Below are positions 28,064 to 36,972 of a DNA stretch of 64,000 nucleotides, piece by piece (position 1 is the first letter of the stretch; every line of letters begins with the position of its first letter). Where the stretch lies: NCBI RefSeq assembly GCF_021556485.1, contig NZ_JAKGBW010000009.1, positions 1 through 64,000 on the forward strand, in the 5' to 3' direction. The position numbers were made by a program, and so were the translations under genes. The notes beneath the pieces were generated by a model. It ran no database searches. It saw only the letters and a program-made list of their open reading frames with translations, and was not told where the DNA came from. The stretch comes from Oceanobacillus alkalisoli (lineage in GTDB: Bacteria; Bacillota; Bacilli; Bacillales; Amphibacillaceae).

Positions 28064-28696
28064 CTATTTAATAACTAACCTCTTAAATTTATTAGATATA
28101 TAAAATATAAATGATTGCTTTGGTATCGTGCCTTCCCCGAAGACTAGCCGAGGTACCGGAATTGATTGTAAACTCTCTCTATAATATTTTAACTTCCCAT
28201 AATAAATCAGTTTGTTCTCCAAGGATTTCCGGATATCATATGGCGTGATAAAATGGGTCGGCTTTTCAAAATTGAACTTCTCTGAATCTTGAACAATTGT
28301 TGCGACGAATTGCGAGCAGAACAAGGCAGCGCGCCGCTCTATCCTGACTCGGAACAGTACACCAAACAGTCCTATAAAATTATAGCGATATTCATGTTGT
28401 CTCGCTTCTATTTCTTGTATTTTCTTCATCATGATGCAGTAGTCTGCTTCACTGATCGTTTGTAAGTAAACGGCACAGTCAGCATTCGCCAAGAAGTCGC
28501 TCGTTATATCTTCCTTCACAAATCCTCCGATAAACGGATTTTTTGGCCGCTTCCTGCCAAAACTATATACGGTTGAAAAATCCTTTGTAAAGGATATCGA
28601 AACATGATTTAAATCCCGCCTCGTAAAAAATTTGATCACTTTCGCTAAGCTGGTACCTGTGTCCGTAAACAGAAAATAAATCTCTCTTTCTTCCAT
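28064..28696 (-). CDS. YiiX-like permuted papain-fold peptidase
   Basis: A 210-residue protein resembling the permuted NlpC/P60 (YaeF/YiiX, C92-type) cysteine peptidases. The catalytic His lies in DLNHVSISF near residue 30 and the catalytic Cys in ALFCSQFVATIV near residue 130; His before Cys is the permuted order. No signal peptide or lipobox is seen, so it may act in the cytosol or on imported or membrane-proximal substrates. Start at 28696 chosen because AAAGGGGG is seven bases away; the earlier in-frame ATGs have poor spacing. It lies upstream of the giant adhesin on the same strand, but a strong terminator separates them, so shared function is not implied. Substrate unknown (amide, isopeptide or lipid ester). 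Confidence 0.7.
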   Translation of the reverse strand: MEEREIYFLFTDTGTSLAKVIKFFTRRDLNHVSISFTKDFSTVYSFGRKRPKNPFIGGFVKEDITSDFLANADCAVYLQTISEADYCIMMKKIQEIEARQHEYRYNFIGLFGVLFRVRIERRAALFCSQFVATIVQDSEKFNFEKPTHFITPYDIRKSLENKLIYYGKLKYYRESLQSIPVPRLVFGEGTIPKQSFIFYISNKFKRLVIK

Positions 28697-28913
28697 TGTC
28701 ATTCCCCCTTTCTTCCATTCATACGAAGAGGCGAGCTTCATTTACTATTACACAAAAATCATCTTTCGCCAAGTTCTTTTTTATCCATTATATTAATTTT
28801 TTCAGGAACCTGTTCAAACCCCATTGAAATGCGAATGACAAGCGATTTTTCATTGACGAATCCATGCAAATAACGTAAGCTTACTGTGGATAGTTACAAT
28901 TAACACGAATCGT

Positions 28914-28948
28914 GCAGGTTGTTCAATTTTAAACAGCCTGGATTTTTT
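28914..28948 (+). promoter_or_regulatory. Terminator-like hairpin in the ykpA leader (possible attenuator)
   Basis: CAGGTTGTT (28916-28924) pairs with AACAGCCTG (28932-28940) and is followed by GATTTTTTAT, ending just before the ykpA ribosome site. A possible -35 (TTGACG, 28853-28858) lies upstream. Several ABC-F genes are known to be controlled by such attenuators, so this is a plausible one; it has not been shown here. Confidence 0.5.
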
Positions 28949-28964
28949 ATAATGGAGGATTTAT

Positions 28965-30584
28965 ATGATTACAGTTACGAATGTCAGCTTACGTTTCGGC
29001 GATAAGAAGCTGTTTGAAGATGTCAATTTGAAATTTACTCCTGGTAACTGTTATGGAGTAATTGGTGCCAATGGTGCAGGGAAGTCCACTTTCCTTAAAA
29101 TTTTATCCGGTGAGATCGAGCCTCAAACTGGAGGAGTGTCCCTCACGCCGGGTCAGCGACTTGCTGTATTAAAACAGGATCACTTCGCTTATGAAGAATA
29201 TCCCGTACTTGAAGTTGTCTTAATGGGTCATAGTAAATTATACGAAGTGAAACAGGAAAAGGATTCAATTTATATGAAGGAAGATTTCTCAGAAGCAGAT
29301 GGAATCCGTGCTGCAGAGCTTGAAGGTGAATTTGCGGAGATGAACGGCTGGGAAGCAGAATCAGATGCCGCAATCCTTCTGAAAGGGTTGGGTATCGGAG
29401 AAAAGCTTCATGATAAATTGATGTCCGAGCTTGCAGATGATGAGAAGGTTAAAGTCTTGCTTGCCCAGAGCCTATTCGGAAACCCGGATATCCTGCTGCT
29501 GGATGAGCCAACGAACGGTCTTGATATCCATGCAATTCAGTGGTTGGAGGAGTTCCTGATCAACTTTGAAAACACGGTTATCGTCGTTTCCCACGACCGT
29601 CATTTCTTGAATAAGATTTGTACCCACATAGCTGATGTTGACTTCGGTAAAATCCAGATTACAGTCGGGAACTATGACTTCTGGTATGAATCAAGTCAAT
29701 TAGCAGCACAAATGGCGGCAGATCAGAATAAGAAAAAGGAAGAGAAGATTAAAGAACTTCAAGCCTTTATCGCGCGCTTTAGTGCGAACGCCTCAAAATC
29801 GAAACAGGCGACTTCCAGGAAAAAGATGCTCGACAATATTACACTTGATGATATCCAGCCATCTTCGAGAAAATATCCATACGTCGCTTTTACTCCGGAA
29901 CGTGAAATCGGGAATGATTTACTGCGCGTCGAAGGGTTAACGAAGAAAATTGGTGATACGGTTGTACTCGATAATGTCAGCTTCATCATGAATAAGGACG
30001 ATAAGATTGCACTCGTTGGTCGCGATGATATTGCGAAGACCACACTGTTTAAAATTTTAATGGGTGAAATGGAACCGGATGCCGGGACATTTAAATGGGG
30101 TGTCACGACTTCCCAGTCCTATTTCCCGAAAGACAACTCGGAGTATTTTGATGGAGTGGAATTGAATCTTGTCGACTGGCTCCGGCAATACTCACCAGAG
30201 GACCAAACAGAAACATTTCTGCGCGGCTTCCTAGGGAGAATGCTATTTTCCGGGGAACAAGCGTTGAAACAAGCGAAAGTCCTTTCCGGCGGAGAAAAGG
30301 TCCGCTGTATGCTTTCGAAAATGATGCTATCCAATGCGAACGTGCTCCTCTTGGATGAGCCGACCAACCACTTGGATTTAGAGTCCATTACAGCACTCAA
30401 CAACGGACTAATTAAATTCAAAGGCTCCATGTTGTTTGCATCCCATGACCATCAGTTTGTTAATAGTATCGCGAATCGCTTGATCGAAATTACACCAAGC
30501 GGCATCGTCGATAAAGAGATGAGTTATGATGATTATGTACGTGATCAAGCATTACAGAAAGAAATTGATAAAATGTATGCCTAA
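28965..30584 (+). CDS. ykpA: ABC-F family ATPase (YkpA/YbiT type)
   Basis: A 539-residue soluble protein with two ABC ATPase domains and no membrane part, close in length and sequence to B. subtilis YkpA. ABC-F proteins bind the ribosomal E site and rescue or tune translation. Domain 1: Walker A GANGAGKST, Walker B LLLDEPTNGLD. Linker with KSKQATSRKK (about 285). Domain 2: LSGGEKVR, DEPTNHLD. Odd points: the domain 1 signature reads ELADDEKVKV rather than LSGGE, its DEPTN is followed by GLD rather than the ABC-F HLD, and the domain 2 Walker A is degenerate (GRDDIAKTT). Thus each composite site may be weakened. ATGGAGGATTTAT precedes the ATG. Confidence 0.9.
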   Translation: MITVTNVSLRFGDKKLFEDVNLKFTPGNCYGVIGANGAGKSTFLKILSGEIEPQTGGVSLTPGQRLAVLKQDHFAYEEYPVLEVVLMGHSKLYEVKQEKDSIYMKEDFSEADGIRAAELEGEFAEMNGWEAESDAAILLKGLGIGEKLHDKLMSELADDEKVKVLLAQSLFGNPDILLLDEPTNGLDIHAIQWLEEFLINFENTVIVVSHDRHFLNKICTHIADVDFGKIQITVGNYDFWYESSQLAAQMAADQNKKKEEKIKELQAFIARFSANASKSKQATSRKKMLDNITLDDIQPSSRKYPYVAFTPEREIGNDLLRVEGLTKKIGDTVVLDNVSFIMNKDDKIALVGRDDIAKTTLFKILMGEMEPDAGTFKWGVTTSQSYFPKDNSEYFDGVELNLVDWLRQYSPEDQTETFLRGFLGRMLFSGEQALKQAKVLSGGEKVRCMLSKMMLSNANVLLLDEPTNHLDLESITALNNGLIKFKGSMLFASHDHQFVNSIANRLIEITPSGIVDKEMSYDDYVRDQALQKEIDKMYA

Positions 30585-30588
30585 AATG

Positions 30589-30619
30589 AACGTTCCTCTT
30601 TTATTGGAGGAACGTTTTT
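30589..30619 (+). terminator. Terminator of ykpA
   Basis: AACGTTCCTC (30589-30598) and GAGGAACGTT (30607-30616) are followed by TTT. Confidence 0.85.
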
Positions 30620-30747
30620 GTTGTTCAACCACTTCTTAACTATTGATAAATATGCTCGGGTGTGAGGGCGAGTGATTAGGGGGGATATAAACGACCGAAT
30701 TGCATATCAATCCTTATTTCAAGGTGATTACAGGATCACACAGTCAA

Positions 30748-30791
30748 GAAAAAGACATAAAGAAACACAATTGTATTTCCTCATGTCTTGT
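30748..30791 (-). terminator. Terminator of the kbl-tdh operon
   Basis: On the minus strand AAGACAT and ATGTCTT outer arms, with an inner GAAATAC/GTGTTTC pairing, are followed by TTTCTTG. It lies directly after the tdh stop. Confidence 0.7.
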
Positions 30792-30800
30792 TTCATCTGC

Positions 30801-31760
30801 TTAAGATACATTACCCAACCCTAATTTATTACTTAATCGCTCTAGCATTTCCTTCGTCATTTTATCTAAATCATATTGATACGTGTAACCCCACTCTTCT
30901 CTAGCAGCAGTTGCATCAAGACGGTTCGGCCAGCTGTCGGCGATCTTTTGCCGGACTGGGTCTGTTTCATAAGTCATCCGGAATTCTGGAATATGCTGTT
31001 GAATCGCTTTTTCAAAATCTTCCGGTGCTGCGGAGAATGCTGTAATATTGAACGCATTCCGGTGAATAAGTTTATCCGGGTCCGCTTCCATTAAATCAAT
31101 CACGGCACGCAATGCATCAGGCAGATACATCATATCCATATACGTCCCCTCAGCAATATAGCAGTTATATTTTTTATTTTTCAATGCTTCATAGAATATC
31201 TCGACGGCATAATCAGTCGTGCCGCCACCCGGCATTGTTTTGGAAGAAATGAGCCCCGGATAACGAACGCTTCTCGTGTCAACTCCATACCGTTCGAAAT
31301 AATAGTCAGCTAAGAGCTCTCCCGCCACTTTATTAATGCCATACATCGTTGTCGGGCGTTGCAATGTTTCTTGCGGGGTGTTTTCCTTTGGCGTTTTCGG
31401 ACCAAAGGCACCGATGGAACTTGGGGTGAAGAATTTAAGATTGAGCTCACGGGCTACTTCCAGCGCATTCATTAAGCCTCCCATGTTTAGTCTCCAAGCA
31501 AGCCTTGGTGTTTCTTCTGCTTTAAAGGATAAGATTGCGGCTAAGTGCAGCATCGTATCCACTTCATGCTTTTTCGCAGTTTCATGGAGTTGTTTTTCAT
31601 CCATGACGTCCACGGTTTCAAATAAGGAATCTTCTGATCCGTCTTGCGGTTTCTTAATATCTGTAGCCACCACATTGTTTTCTCCATAAAGCTCCCGTAA
31701 TTTAATCACCAGTTCAGAACCGATTTGGCCGCATGCTCCCGTTACGAGAATTTTTTTCAT
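30801..31760 (-). CDS. tdh: L-threonine 3-dehydrogenase, SDR type
   Basis: A 319-residue NAD-dependent dehydrogenase of the extended SDR/epimerase family. It oxidises L-threonine to 2-amino-3-ketobutyrate, which Kbl cleaves to glycine and acetyl-CoA. The Rossmann motif is TGACGQIGSEL, the catalytic pair is Tyr and Lys in TMYGINKVAGE, and the serine is in FFTPSSIGAFGP. Adjacent kbl on the same strand confirms the pathway and argues against a sugar epimerase. The ATG at 31760 follows AAAGGAATTTTTGCC; the in-frame GTG six codons earlier overlaps that site. About 100 bases separate it from kbl, including a shortened MITE copy. Confidence 0.9.
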   Translation of the reverse strand: MKKILVTGACGQIGSELVIKLRELYGENNVVATDIKKPQDGSEDSLFETVDVMDEKQLHETAKKHEVDTMLHLAAILSFKAEETPRLAWRLNMGGLMNALEVARELNLKFFTPSSIGAFGPKTPKENTPQETLQRPTTMYGINKVAGELLADYYFERYGVDTRSVRYPGLISSKTMPGGGTTDYAVEIFYEALKNKKYNCYIAEGTYMDMMYLPDALRAVIDLMEADPDKLIHRNAFNITAFSAAPEDFEKAIQQHIPEFRMTYETDPVRQKIADSWPNRLDATAAREEWGYTYQYDLDKMTKEMLERLSNKLGLGNVS

Positions 31761-31804
31761 GGCAAAAATTCCTTTCACTCTTCTTCTATATTTATATTCT
31801 CCTT

Positions 31805-31854
31805 AATGAATTTCATAATACGTATTTAGTGCTTTAGTAATGATGAAATTCATT
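31805..31854 (-). mobile_element. MITE-like element, copy 3 (internally deleted)
   Basis: A 50-bp remnant with intact 12-bp terminal inverted repeats (31805-31816 and 31843-31854). Compared with the 116-bp copy at 33210 it lacks 66 bases, exactly the central hairpin. It lies between kbl and tdh within the operon. Strand is arbitrary because the terminal repeats are symmetrical. Confidence 0.8.
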
Positions 31855-31861
31855 CCCCTGA

Positions 31862-33052
31862 TTAAATGATGCCCATCTCTTTACCGATTTTCTCATATAC
31901 TCCAATTGCATCATCAAGCATTTCCTTCGTATGTGCAGCTGTTGGCATATTGCGTATGCGTCCTGTGCCCCTTGGAACCGTTGGGAAGACAATCGATTTC
32001 GCATAAACACCAGATTCAAACAAGCGTTTGCTGAATTCCTGTGTCACTTTCTCGTCACCGATAATGACCGGGGTGATTGGTGTTTCACTGTTCCCGATAT
32101 CAAAACCTGACTTTTTCAATCTTGCTTTTAAATAATCACCATTTTCCCAGAGTTTCTCAACCAATTCATTGTTTTCCATTAATAGTTCAATTGCCTTCGT
32201 ACTCGCCGCTGCGTCAGCTGGAGTAACTGCTGTGGAGAATAAAAATGGACGGGAAGCCACTTTCAGCCAGTCAATTAGGTTTTGTTTCCCTGCCACGTAA
32301 CCTCCGACAATACCGATTGCTTTTGATAACGTCCCCATCTGCAGGTCTACCTTGTCTTGCAGGCCGAAGTGTTTTACTGTACCGGCACCACTTCCGAGGA
32401 CACCGGAGCCGTGAGCATCATCGACATAGGTGATGAGGTCGTACGCTTCCGCAATCTCAACAATTTCAGGTAGTTTAGCGATATCTCCATCCATGGAAAA
32501 TACCCCATCTGTAATCACCATGATTTTATTATATTCACCAGACTCCACTGCTGCCTTTGCCTGCTTCTGTAAGTCCGTCATATCTGAGTGCCCGTAGCGA
32601 ATAATTTTTGCTCGTGAAAGACGGCAACCGTCAATGATCGAGGCATGATTCAATTCATCGGAGAGAATAGCATCATGCTTGTTCATTACTGCTGAAATCG
32701 CAGCCATATTACAATTAAAACCAGATTGATAGGAAATGGCCGCTTCTGTTCCTTTAAACGCAGCTATCTTCTCCTCTAAATCCTGGTGCAAATCAAGTGT
32801 CCCATTAATCGTCCGAACTGCACCTGCTCCAACCCCATGAGAATCGACCGCTTCTTTCGCTGTTTCTTTTAACGTAACGTTTGTTGCAAGACCAAGGTAG
32901 TTGTTCGAGGATAAGTTGATGAGCTTCTGACCGTCTATTTGTATTTCTGGTCCATTTGCCCCTTCAACAGTGTCAATTTCATTATATAAACCTTTATTCT
33001 TTAAATCTGCAATATGATCATGGATAAACTTTTCCAAAGCTTTGCTGGACAT
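31862..33052 (-). CDS. kbl: Glycine C-acetyltransferase (2-amino-3-ketobutyrate CoA ligase)
   Basis: A 396-residue PLP enzyme of the alpha-oxoamine synthase family, which joins 2-amino-3-ketobutyrate and CoA into glycine and acetyl-CoA. Motifs: [10 protein letters not shown] near residue 45, [31 protein letters not shown], and the PLP lysine in [16 protein letters not shown]. Length equals Kbl. AAAAGGAGGTTTCCCACA precedes the ATG. It is first in the kbl-tdh operon for threonine breakdown. The related 8-amino-7-oxononanoate synthase BioF is the alternative, but the tdh neighbour decides. Confidence 0.94.
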   Translation of the reverse strand: MSSKALEKFIHDHIADLKNKGLYNEIDTVEGANGPEIQIDGQKLINLSSNNYLGLATNVTLKETAKEAVDSHGVGAGAVRTINGTLDLHQDLEEKIAAFKGTEAAISYQSGFNCNMAAISAVMNKHDAILSDELNHASIIDGCRLSRAKIIRYGHSDMTDLQKQAKAAVESGEYNKIMVITDGVFSMDGDIAKLPEIVEIAEAYDLITYVDDAHGSGVLGSGAGTVKHFGLQDKVDLQMGTLSKAIGIVGGYVAGKQNLIDWLKVASRPFLFSTAVTPADAAASTKAIELLMENNELVEKLWENGDYLKARLKKSGFDIGNSETPITPVIIGDEKVTQEFSKRLFESGVYAKSIVFPTVPRGTGRIRNMPTAAHTKEMLDDAIGVYEKIGKEMGII

Positions 33053-33209
33053 TGTGGGAAACCTCCTTTTAACTATAATGTATGCGCTTACTTTATATCT
33101 ATAAGTTTAACATAGACATTGGAAAATGTTAAAAGCTAACCCAATTTTATTCTTTTCAACATTTCCTCAAGTTCCCTGTCGCGTTCTGTTAAAGACTTTT
33201 ATATAATTT

Positions 33210-33325
33210 AATGAATTTCATAATACGTATTTAATGCTTCACCATCACCATATGTAGTTGAGTTGGTTCGTTCCCAACTACATATGGTGATGGCAAAGCC
33301 GACTTTGGTAATTATGAAATTCATT
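33210..33325 (+). mobile_element. MITE-like hairpin element, copy 2
   Basis: A 116-bp element with terminal inverted repeats at 33210-33221 and 33314-33325. Its core has perfect 19-bp arms (33242-33260 and 33275-33293) around a 14-nt loop, so a transcript would form a long hairpin. Flanking AATT at 33205-33208 and 33327-33330 may be a target duplication. It lies between kbl and the 38-residue ORF. Confidence 0.87.
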
Positions 33326-33363
33326 CAATTGGAAGGAATATTTTGTTGGAGGAAAAGAAAAAG

Positions 33364-33480
33364 ATGAAGAAAGCATTGTTAGGCCTATTAATCACATTCA
33401 TGATTGCACTCGTTCTATTTGGTTATTTCTATGATGACAGCCCGTCTCGTGAAATCGAGCAAACGATAGAAACGAATTGA
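33364..33480 (+). CDS. Small membrane protein (38 residues)
   Basis: ATG at 33364 follows TTGGAGGAAAAGAAAAAG. The product starts MKKALLGLLITFMIALVLFGY, one hydrophobic helix of about 19 residues, then a polar tail YDDSPSREIEQTIETN. A strong bidirectional terminator begins four bases after the stop, so the unit looks like a real short gene. The only upstream leader is the MITE copy. No family is recognised. A short secreted or single-pass membrane peptide is likely. Confidence 0.6.
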   Translation: MKKALLGLLITFMIALVLFGYFYDDSPSREIEQTIETN

Positions 33481-33484
33481 CAGC

Positions 33485-33527
33485 AAAAAAGGAAAGCACC
33501 CCATTTAAATGGATGCTTTCCTTTTTT
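33485..33527. terminator. Bidirectional terminator
   Basis: AAAAAAGGAAAGCA (33485-33498) and TGCTTTCCTTTTTT (33514-33527) are perfect complements, giving U-runs on both strands. It serves the small ORF and the convergent LysM-3D gene. Confidence 0.9.
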
Positions 33528-33550
33528 ATCTTTGTGTTATTGTGAATCTA

Positions 33551-34345
33551 TTACTCTACAATTGTAACGTTAACCGTACGTACACCCCAGTTATATGCTT
33601 CGTCTTTCGTTGGGACGTGAACGTCGATTTTATTTCCTTTAATTGCTCCGCCAACATCAGCTGCAATTGCGTAACCATAGCCTTCAACATGAACTTTTGT
33701 ACCTAAGGGAATCACATTTGGGTCTACCGCGATTACTTTAGCGAACGGATCCTTATTCAAGTCAACACCAGTGGAAGTAATTCCTGAACAGCCATCACAA
33801 CTTGCTGTATATGCAGTTGAAGTTACGGAAATTGTTTTTCCTTGTGGCTGTTGTTCTTTTGTTGTATTAGATGAATCTGCTGTATTGCTGCTTGTTTTTT
33901 GTTTTGGTGCCGGTTGTGTTGCTTCTTCTTTCTTCGCAACAGCTTGTTCCTCTTCTTTTACTTCTTCAGGAGCCTCACGCTTAACTTGATCGCCCCCGAC
34001 ATTTTGAATCTCTAATTCCTGACCAATGACAATCAGGGCTGAATCCAAGTTATTCCACTCTTTTAGTTCTTCGAGGGAAACTTCATGGTCTTTTGCGATA
34101 CTAAGTAAGGTATCTCCTTGTTGTACCACGTATGTGTTATTTATATATATAGTTTGCTTTGGTTGAATCACTGTCGTTTTTAAATCATTGATTTGGACGA
34201 GCTTGTCAACCGTTGTATTGTATTCATTTGCGATGTCCCATAGGTTCTCTCCTGGTTGAACTTCATGTTCCTCTGCTGAAGCAGTAGTTACAGCTACAGT
34301 TGACAGGATTAATCCAGTCATTAAAGCCGCTACTATTTTCTTCAA
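33551..34345 (-). CDS. LysM and 3D-domain cell-wall protein (YocH-like)
   Basis: A 264-residue secreted wall protein. A signal peptide (MKKIVAALMTGLILSTVAVTTASA) is followed by two LysM peptidoglycan-binding modules (residues about 27-70 and 73-115), a Glu/Gln/Ser-rich linker, and a C-terminal 3D domain (about 175-264) with the three conserved Asp residues in VDLNKDPFAKVIAVDP, IAADVGGAIKGNKIDVHV. This layout is that of B. subtilis YocH/YuiC-type proteins, thought to be murein hydrolases of the lytic-transglycosylase-like fold. It is a single gene with a strong ribosome site (TTAAGGAGGAATTGATTTG). Genes like this are often WalRK targets; I did not find a convincing WalR box. Confidence 0.88.
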   Translation of the reverse strand: MKKIVAALMTGLILSTVAVTTASAEEHEVQPGENLWDIANEYNTTVDKLVQINDLKTTVIQPKQTIYINNTYVVQQGDTLLSIAKDHEVSLEELKEWNNLDSALIVIGQELEIQNVGGDQVKREAPEEVKEEEQAVAKKEEATQPAPKQKTSSNTADSSNTTKEQQPQGKTISVTSTAYTASCDGCSGITSTGVDLNKDPFAKVIAVDPNVIPLGTKVHVEGYGYAIAADVGGAIKGNKIDVHVPTKDEAYNWGVRTVNVTIVE

Positions 34346-34524
34346 ATCAATTCCTCCTTAATTTCTGACAGTCACTATCGTACCACAGGAAAAAGAGGAA
34401 TACAGTTACAGGAAAATTAAGAGTCCATGACAGGTTTTACAGTTTTCCTACATAATCGTCTAGGTGTAATGTTCCTGAAATATTAGCGGGTGTAAGCGTA
34501 AAGATATATTACAATGTTACAAAG

Positions 34525-34553
34525 AAAAAACAGGGAGTATAAAATCCCCCTGC
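34525..34553 (-). terminator. Terminator of ypuA
   Basis: On the minus strand CAGGGGG and CTCCCTG arms are followed by TTTTTTC, a few bases beyond the stop. Confidence 0.8.
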
Positions 34554-34561
34554 CTTTTTGC

Positions 34562-35449
34562 TTAGTTAAACAATCCTTTAAAGAAATTGCTCAATGCACC
34601 GAAAATGTCAGCGAAGAAATTGGCAACACTCTTCCAGAATCCTTCATCAAGACCGAGCTCTTCTGCCCGCTCAGCGACACTGTCCGCAATATCCTTCAAT
34701 TGATCACGTACACTGCCGAAGTCAATATCTAATTCACGCATGCGATCAACTAAGTTGATTAACATTTGACGATCTTCTTCACTTAAGTTAATTTCGAGTT
34801 TACTTAATTGTTCGCTGACAATTTCTTCAACTTCTTCCCTGGTTACCGGGTTCTGCTCCGCGATCATTTGTTTAATTTCCGTTAAAAGATGGGCAACATC
34901 TTCATCAGAGACGTCTTCGTTTTCTGCGAGATCTGTCGCTACGACAAGTTCATCATTCGCAAGCTCCATCCGCTCTTTATCAAGTTCCACACCTTCCACG
35001 TCATATGCTTTATAAATACCAGTCAGTGCTGAGTGACCGGTTACCGCCACAGGAGATACAACATCGACAGTCACATTCTCCGCACCGGCAGTGAGCAGTG
35101 CGTTCTCATACATTTCACTCGTCACCTTCGTAATGTTTCCTGGCGTTAAGATATTAACGACAAGCCCTTCTCCACCATTATCCATTGTAATCATGGCAGA
35201 AGAGTACATATTCGCATTTGGATTTCCATTAATGTAATTTGCATAATCCTGTCCAGTTACATCATGCTCCTCCACTGCAGCATTCTCACCGAGCTCTAAT
35301 TCAGCTCGTACTTCCTGGCGCTCGGACTCTGAAAGTTTCTCCCCGTATATCAGGATACTCTCTGACACAGCTCCTGCAGGTGTAGCAAGTCCGACCAATA
35401 AGACGGCTATTAATAGAAGGGATAGTATCGATTTTGTTATTTTTCGCAT
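34562..35449 (-). CDS. ypuA: DUF1002 secreted protein (YpuA-like)
   Basis: A 295-residue exported protein with a signal peptide (ILSLLLIAVLLVGLATPAGA) and the DUF1002 region: TGQDYANYI, NMYSSAMIT, VNILTPGNITKVTSEMYENALLTAGAENVTVDVVSP, AVTGHSALTGIYKAYD. It matches B. subtilis YpuA in length and layout. The C-terminal 110 residues are helical and acidic, ending in FFADIFGALSNFFKGLFN, a possible amphipathic membrane-contact helix. Function is unknown; in B. subtilis it has been linked to envelope stress regulation as I recall. GGAG precedes two adjacent ATGs (35452 and 35449); I use the second for spacing. Confidence 0.85.
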   Translation of the reverse strand: MRKITKSILSLLLIAVLLVGLATPAGAVSESILIYGEKLSESERQEVRAELELGENAAVEEHDVTGQDYANYINGNPNANMYSSAMITMDNGGEGLVVNILTPGNITKVTSEMYENALLTAGAENVTVDVVSPVAVTGHSALTGIYKAYDVEGVELDKERMELANDELVVATDLAENEDVSDEDVAHLLTEIKQMIAEQNPVTREEVEEIVSEQLSKLEINLSEEDRQMLINLVDRMRELDIDFGSVRDQLKDIADSVAERAEELGLDEGFWKSVANFFADIFGALSNFFKGLFN

Positions 35450-35681
35450 CATAAACACTCCTTTGAATAGAGAAGTTCAATGTTACCTTTCCTTGCTCCC
35501 TATTATATGGAAAGGGAACTTGCATTTATTATACCTTTTCTCCGTGAAAATGAACACTTTAAAATAACCGCACTCATATTTGACAAATTTATATAAATAT
35601 GAGCTAATCCCTTTATTTTTACTTCGGGATACGTTATATTTAGAGTAACGAAACATTTCGTTGGAAGGAAGGGCATTACAA

Positions 35682-36923
35682 ATTAGTTATCGTCAAATAA
35701 CAAATCGGAATTTAGCAATCATGTGGTTTGCTAACTTTTTTGTTAGCGGAAGTATGACAATGGTAATTCCATTTATTTCATTGTACATCGCTTCAATGGG
35801 GAATTTCTCTGATGCGTATGTGCAAACGTGGTCCGGACTGACATTTGCAGTTACGTTCATTACTGCATTTATCTTTTCACCAATCTGGGGTAGGATTGGC
35901 GATCGGTTCGGAAGAAAAAAGATTTTGATCATGTCCGCTATTGGAATTGGACTATCCGTACTATTGATGGGGTTTGCCACAACAGTTTGGCAGCTTTTTT
36001 TATTGCGATTAATCATGGGGGTTGTAACAGGATTTATCCCAATGTCCCAAGCGCTTATCGCCGTGCAAACACCTAAGGAAACAGCCGGTAAAGTACTCGG
36101 TACCCTGCAGACAGGTAGTGTTACTGGTGCATTAATGGGACCAATGCTCGGCGGAGCTCTAGCAGATGCGTTTGGATTTACGAATACATTCAAATGGGTA
36201 TCCGTCACAATTTTCATTTCTGCTATTCTCGTATTCTTTGTTAAAGAAGTTCAATATAAGGTTTCAAAAGATGAACGAGATTATAAAACATATTCCAGTA
36301 AACAAGTATTAAAGCACATTGTTAGTAGACCAGTACTGCTCGTCGTCATGCTATTATCGTTACTCATACAAGTGGCACATTTCAGTATCCAGCCGATTCT
36401 CTCTTTATTTGTAGAGGAGATTCATGGACCTGTAAATATCGCCTTTTTTGCTGGGATGGCATTCTCGGCAGCAGGACTTGGGAACCTATTATTCTCACGC
36501 AGATTAGGCAAGCTTGGCGATAAGGTTGGTCATGTCAAAGTACTGACCGTTCTCTTATTTGCGGCAGGTATTGTCTACTTCCCAGGCGCCTTCGTCTCAA
36601 GCGTGTGGCAACTAATTATCCTAAGATTCTTACTTGGAGTTGCTCTTGGTGGACTCGTTCCGCTGCGGATCGCTTATATCCGGCAGGCCGCTCCGTTATC
36701 CATGCAAGGTGAAGTGCTTGGCTACAATACGAGTCTGCGCTTTTTAGGGAACGTCATTGGACCAGCACTCGGTGGTCTGATTGCCGCATCATTTGGTTTC
36801 TCAGCTGTATTTTATATTACGAGCGGAATACTTGTTTTAAGTGGTGTCATTATGCTCTATACATGGTACACTTCCGAATACGAAGGAAAAGAATCGAAAC
36901 TGTTTTCCATGCTGAAACAATAG
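35682..36923 (+). CDS. MFS multidrug-type exporter, possible ATT start
   Basis: A membrane transporter of about 414 residues with 12 predicted helices. MFS signatures are GRIGDRFGRKKILIMSA between helices 2 and 3 and GKLGDKVGHVKVL in the second half. VTGFIPMSQALIAVQTP and GSVTGALMGPMLGGALAD are typical of drug-proton antiporters of the MdtG/YitG kind. The frame opens with TTG at 35661, but that codon has no ribosome site before it. The GGAAGGAAGGG site at 35663-35673 is eight bases before an ATT at 35682, and family members usually begin close to the ISYRQITNRN sequence that starts there. I therefore favour ATT, with TTG as the alternative. Substrate unknown. Confidence 0.82.
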   Translation: MSYRQITNRNLAIMWFANFFVSGSMTMVIPFISLYIASMGNFSDAYVQTWSGLTFAVTFITAFIFSPIWGRIGDRFGRKKILIMSAIGIGLSVLLMGFATTVWQLFLLRLIMGVVTGFIPMSQALIAVQTPKETAGKVLGTLQTGSVTGALMGPMLGGALADAFGFTNTFKWVSVTIFISAILVFFVKEVQYKVSKDERDYKTYSSKQVLKHIVSRPVLLVVMLLSLLIQVAHFSIQPILSLFVEEIHGPVNIAFFAGMAFSAAGLGNLLFSRRLGKLGDKVGHVKVLTVLLFAAGIVYFPGAFVSSVWQLIILRFLLGVALGGLVPLRIAYIRQAAPLSMQGEVLGYNTSLRFLGNVIGPALGGLIAASFGFSAVFYITSGILVLSGVIMLYTWYTSEYEGKESKLFSMLKQ

Positions 36924-36934
36924 ATGAAGTAAAA

Positions 36935-36972
36935 GCCGGAACGTAGCTTAATTGCTCCGTCCCGGCCTTTTT
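36935..36972 (+). terminator. Terminator of the MFS exporter gene
   Basis: GCCGG and CCGGC with further ACG/CGT and AGC/GCT pairs are followed by CTTTTTA. Confidence 0.75.
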
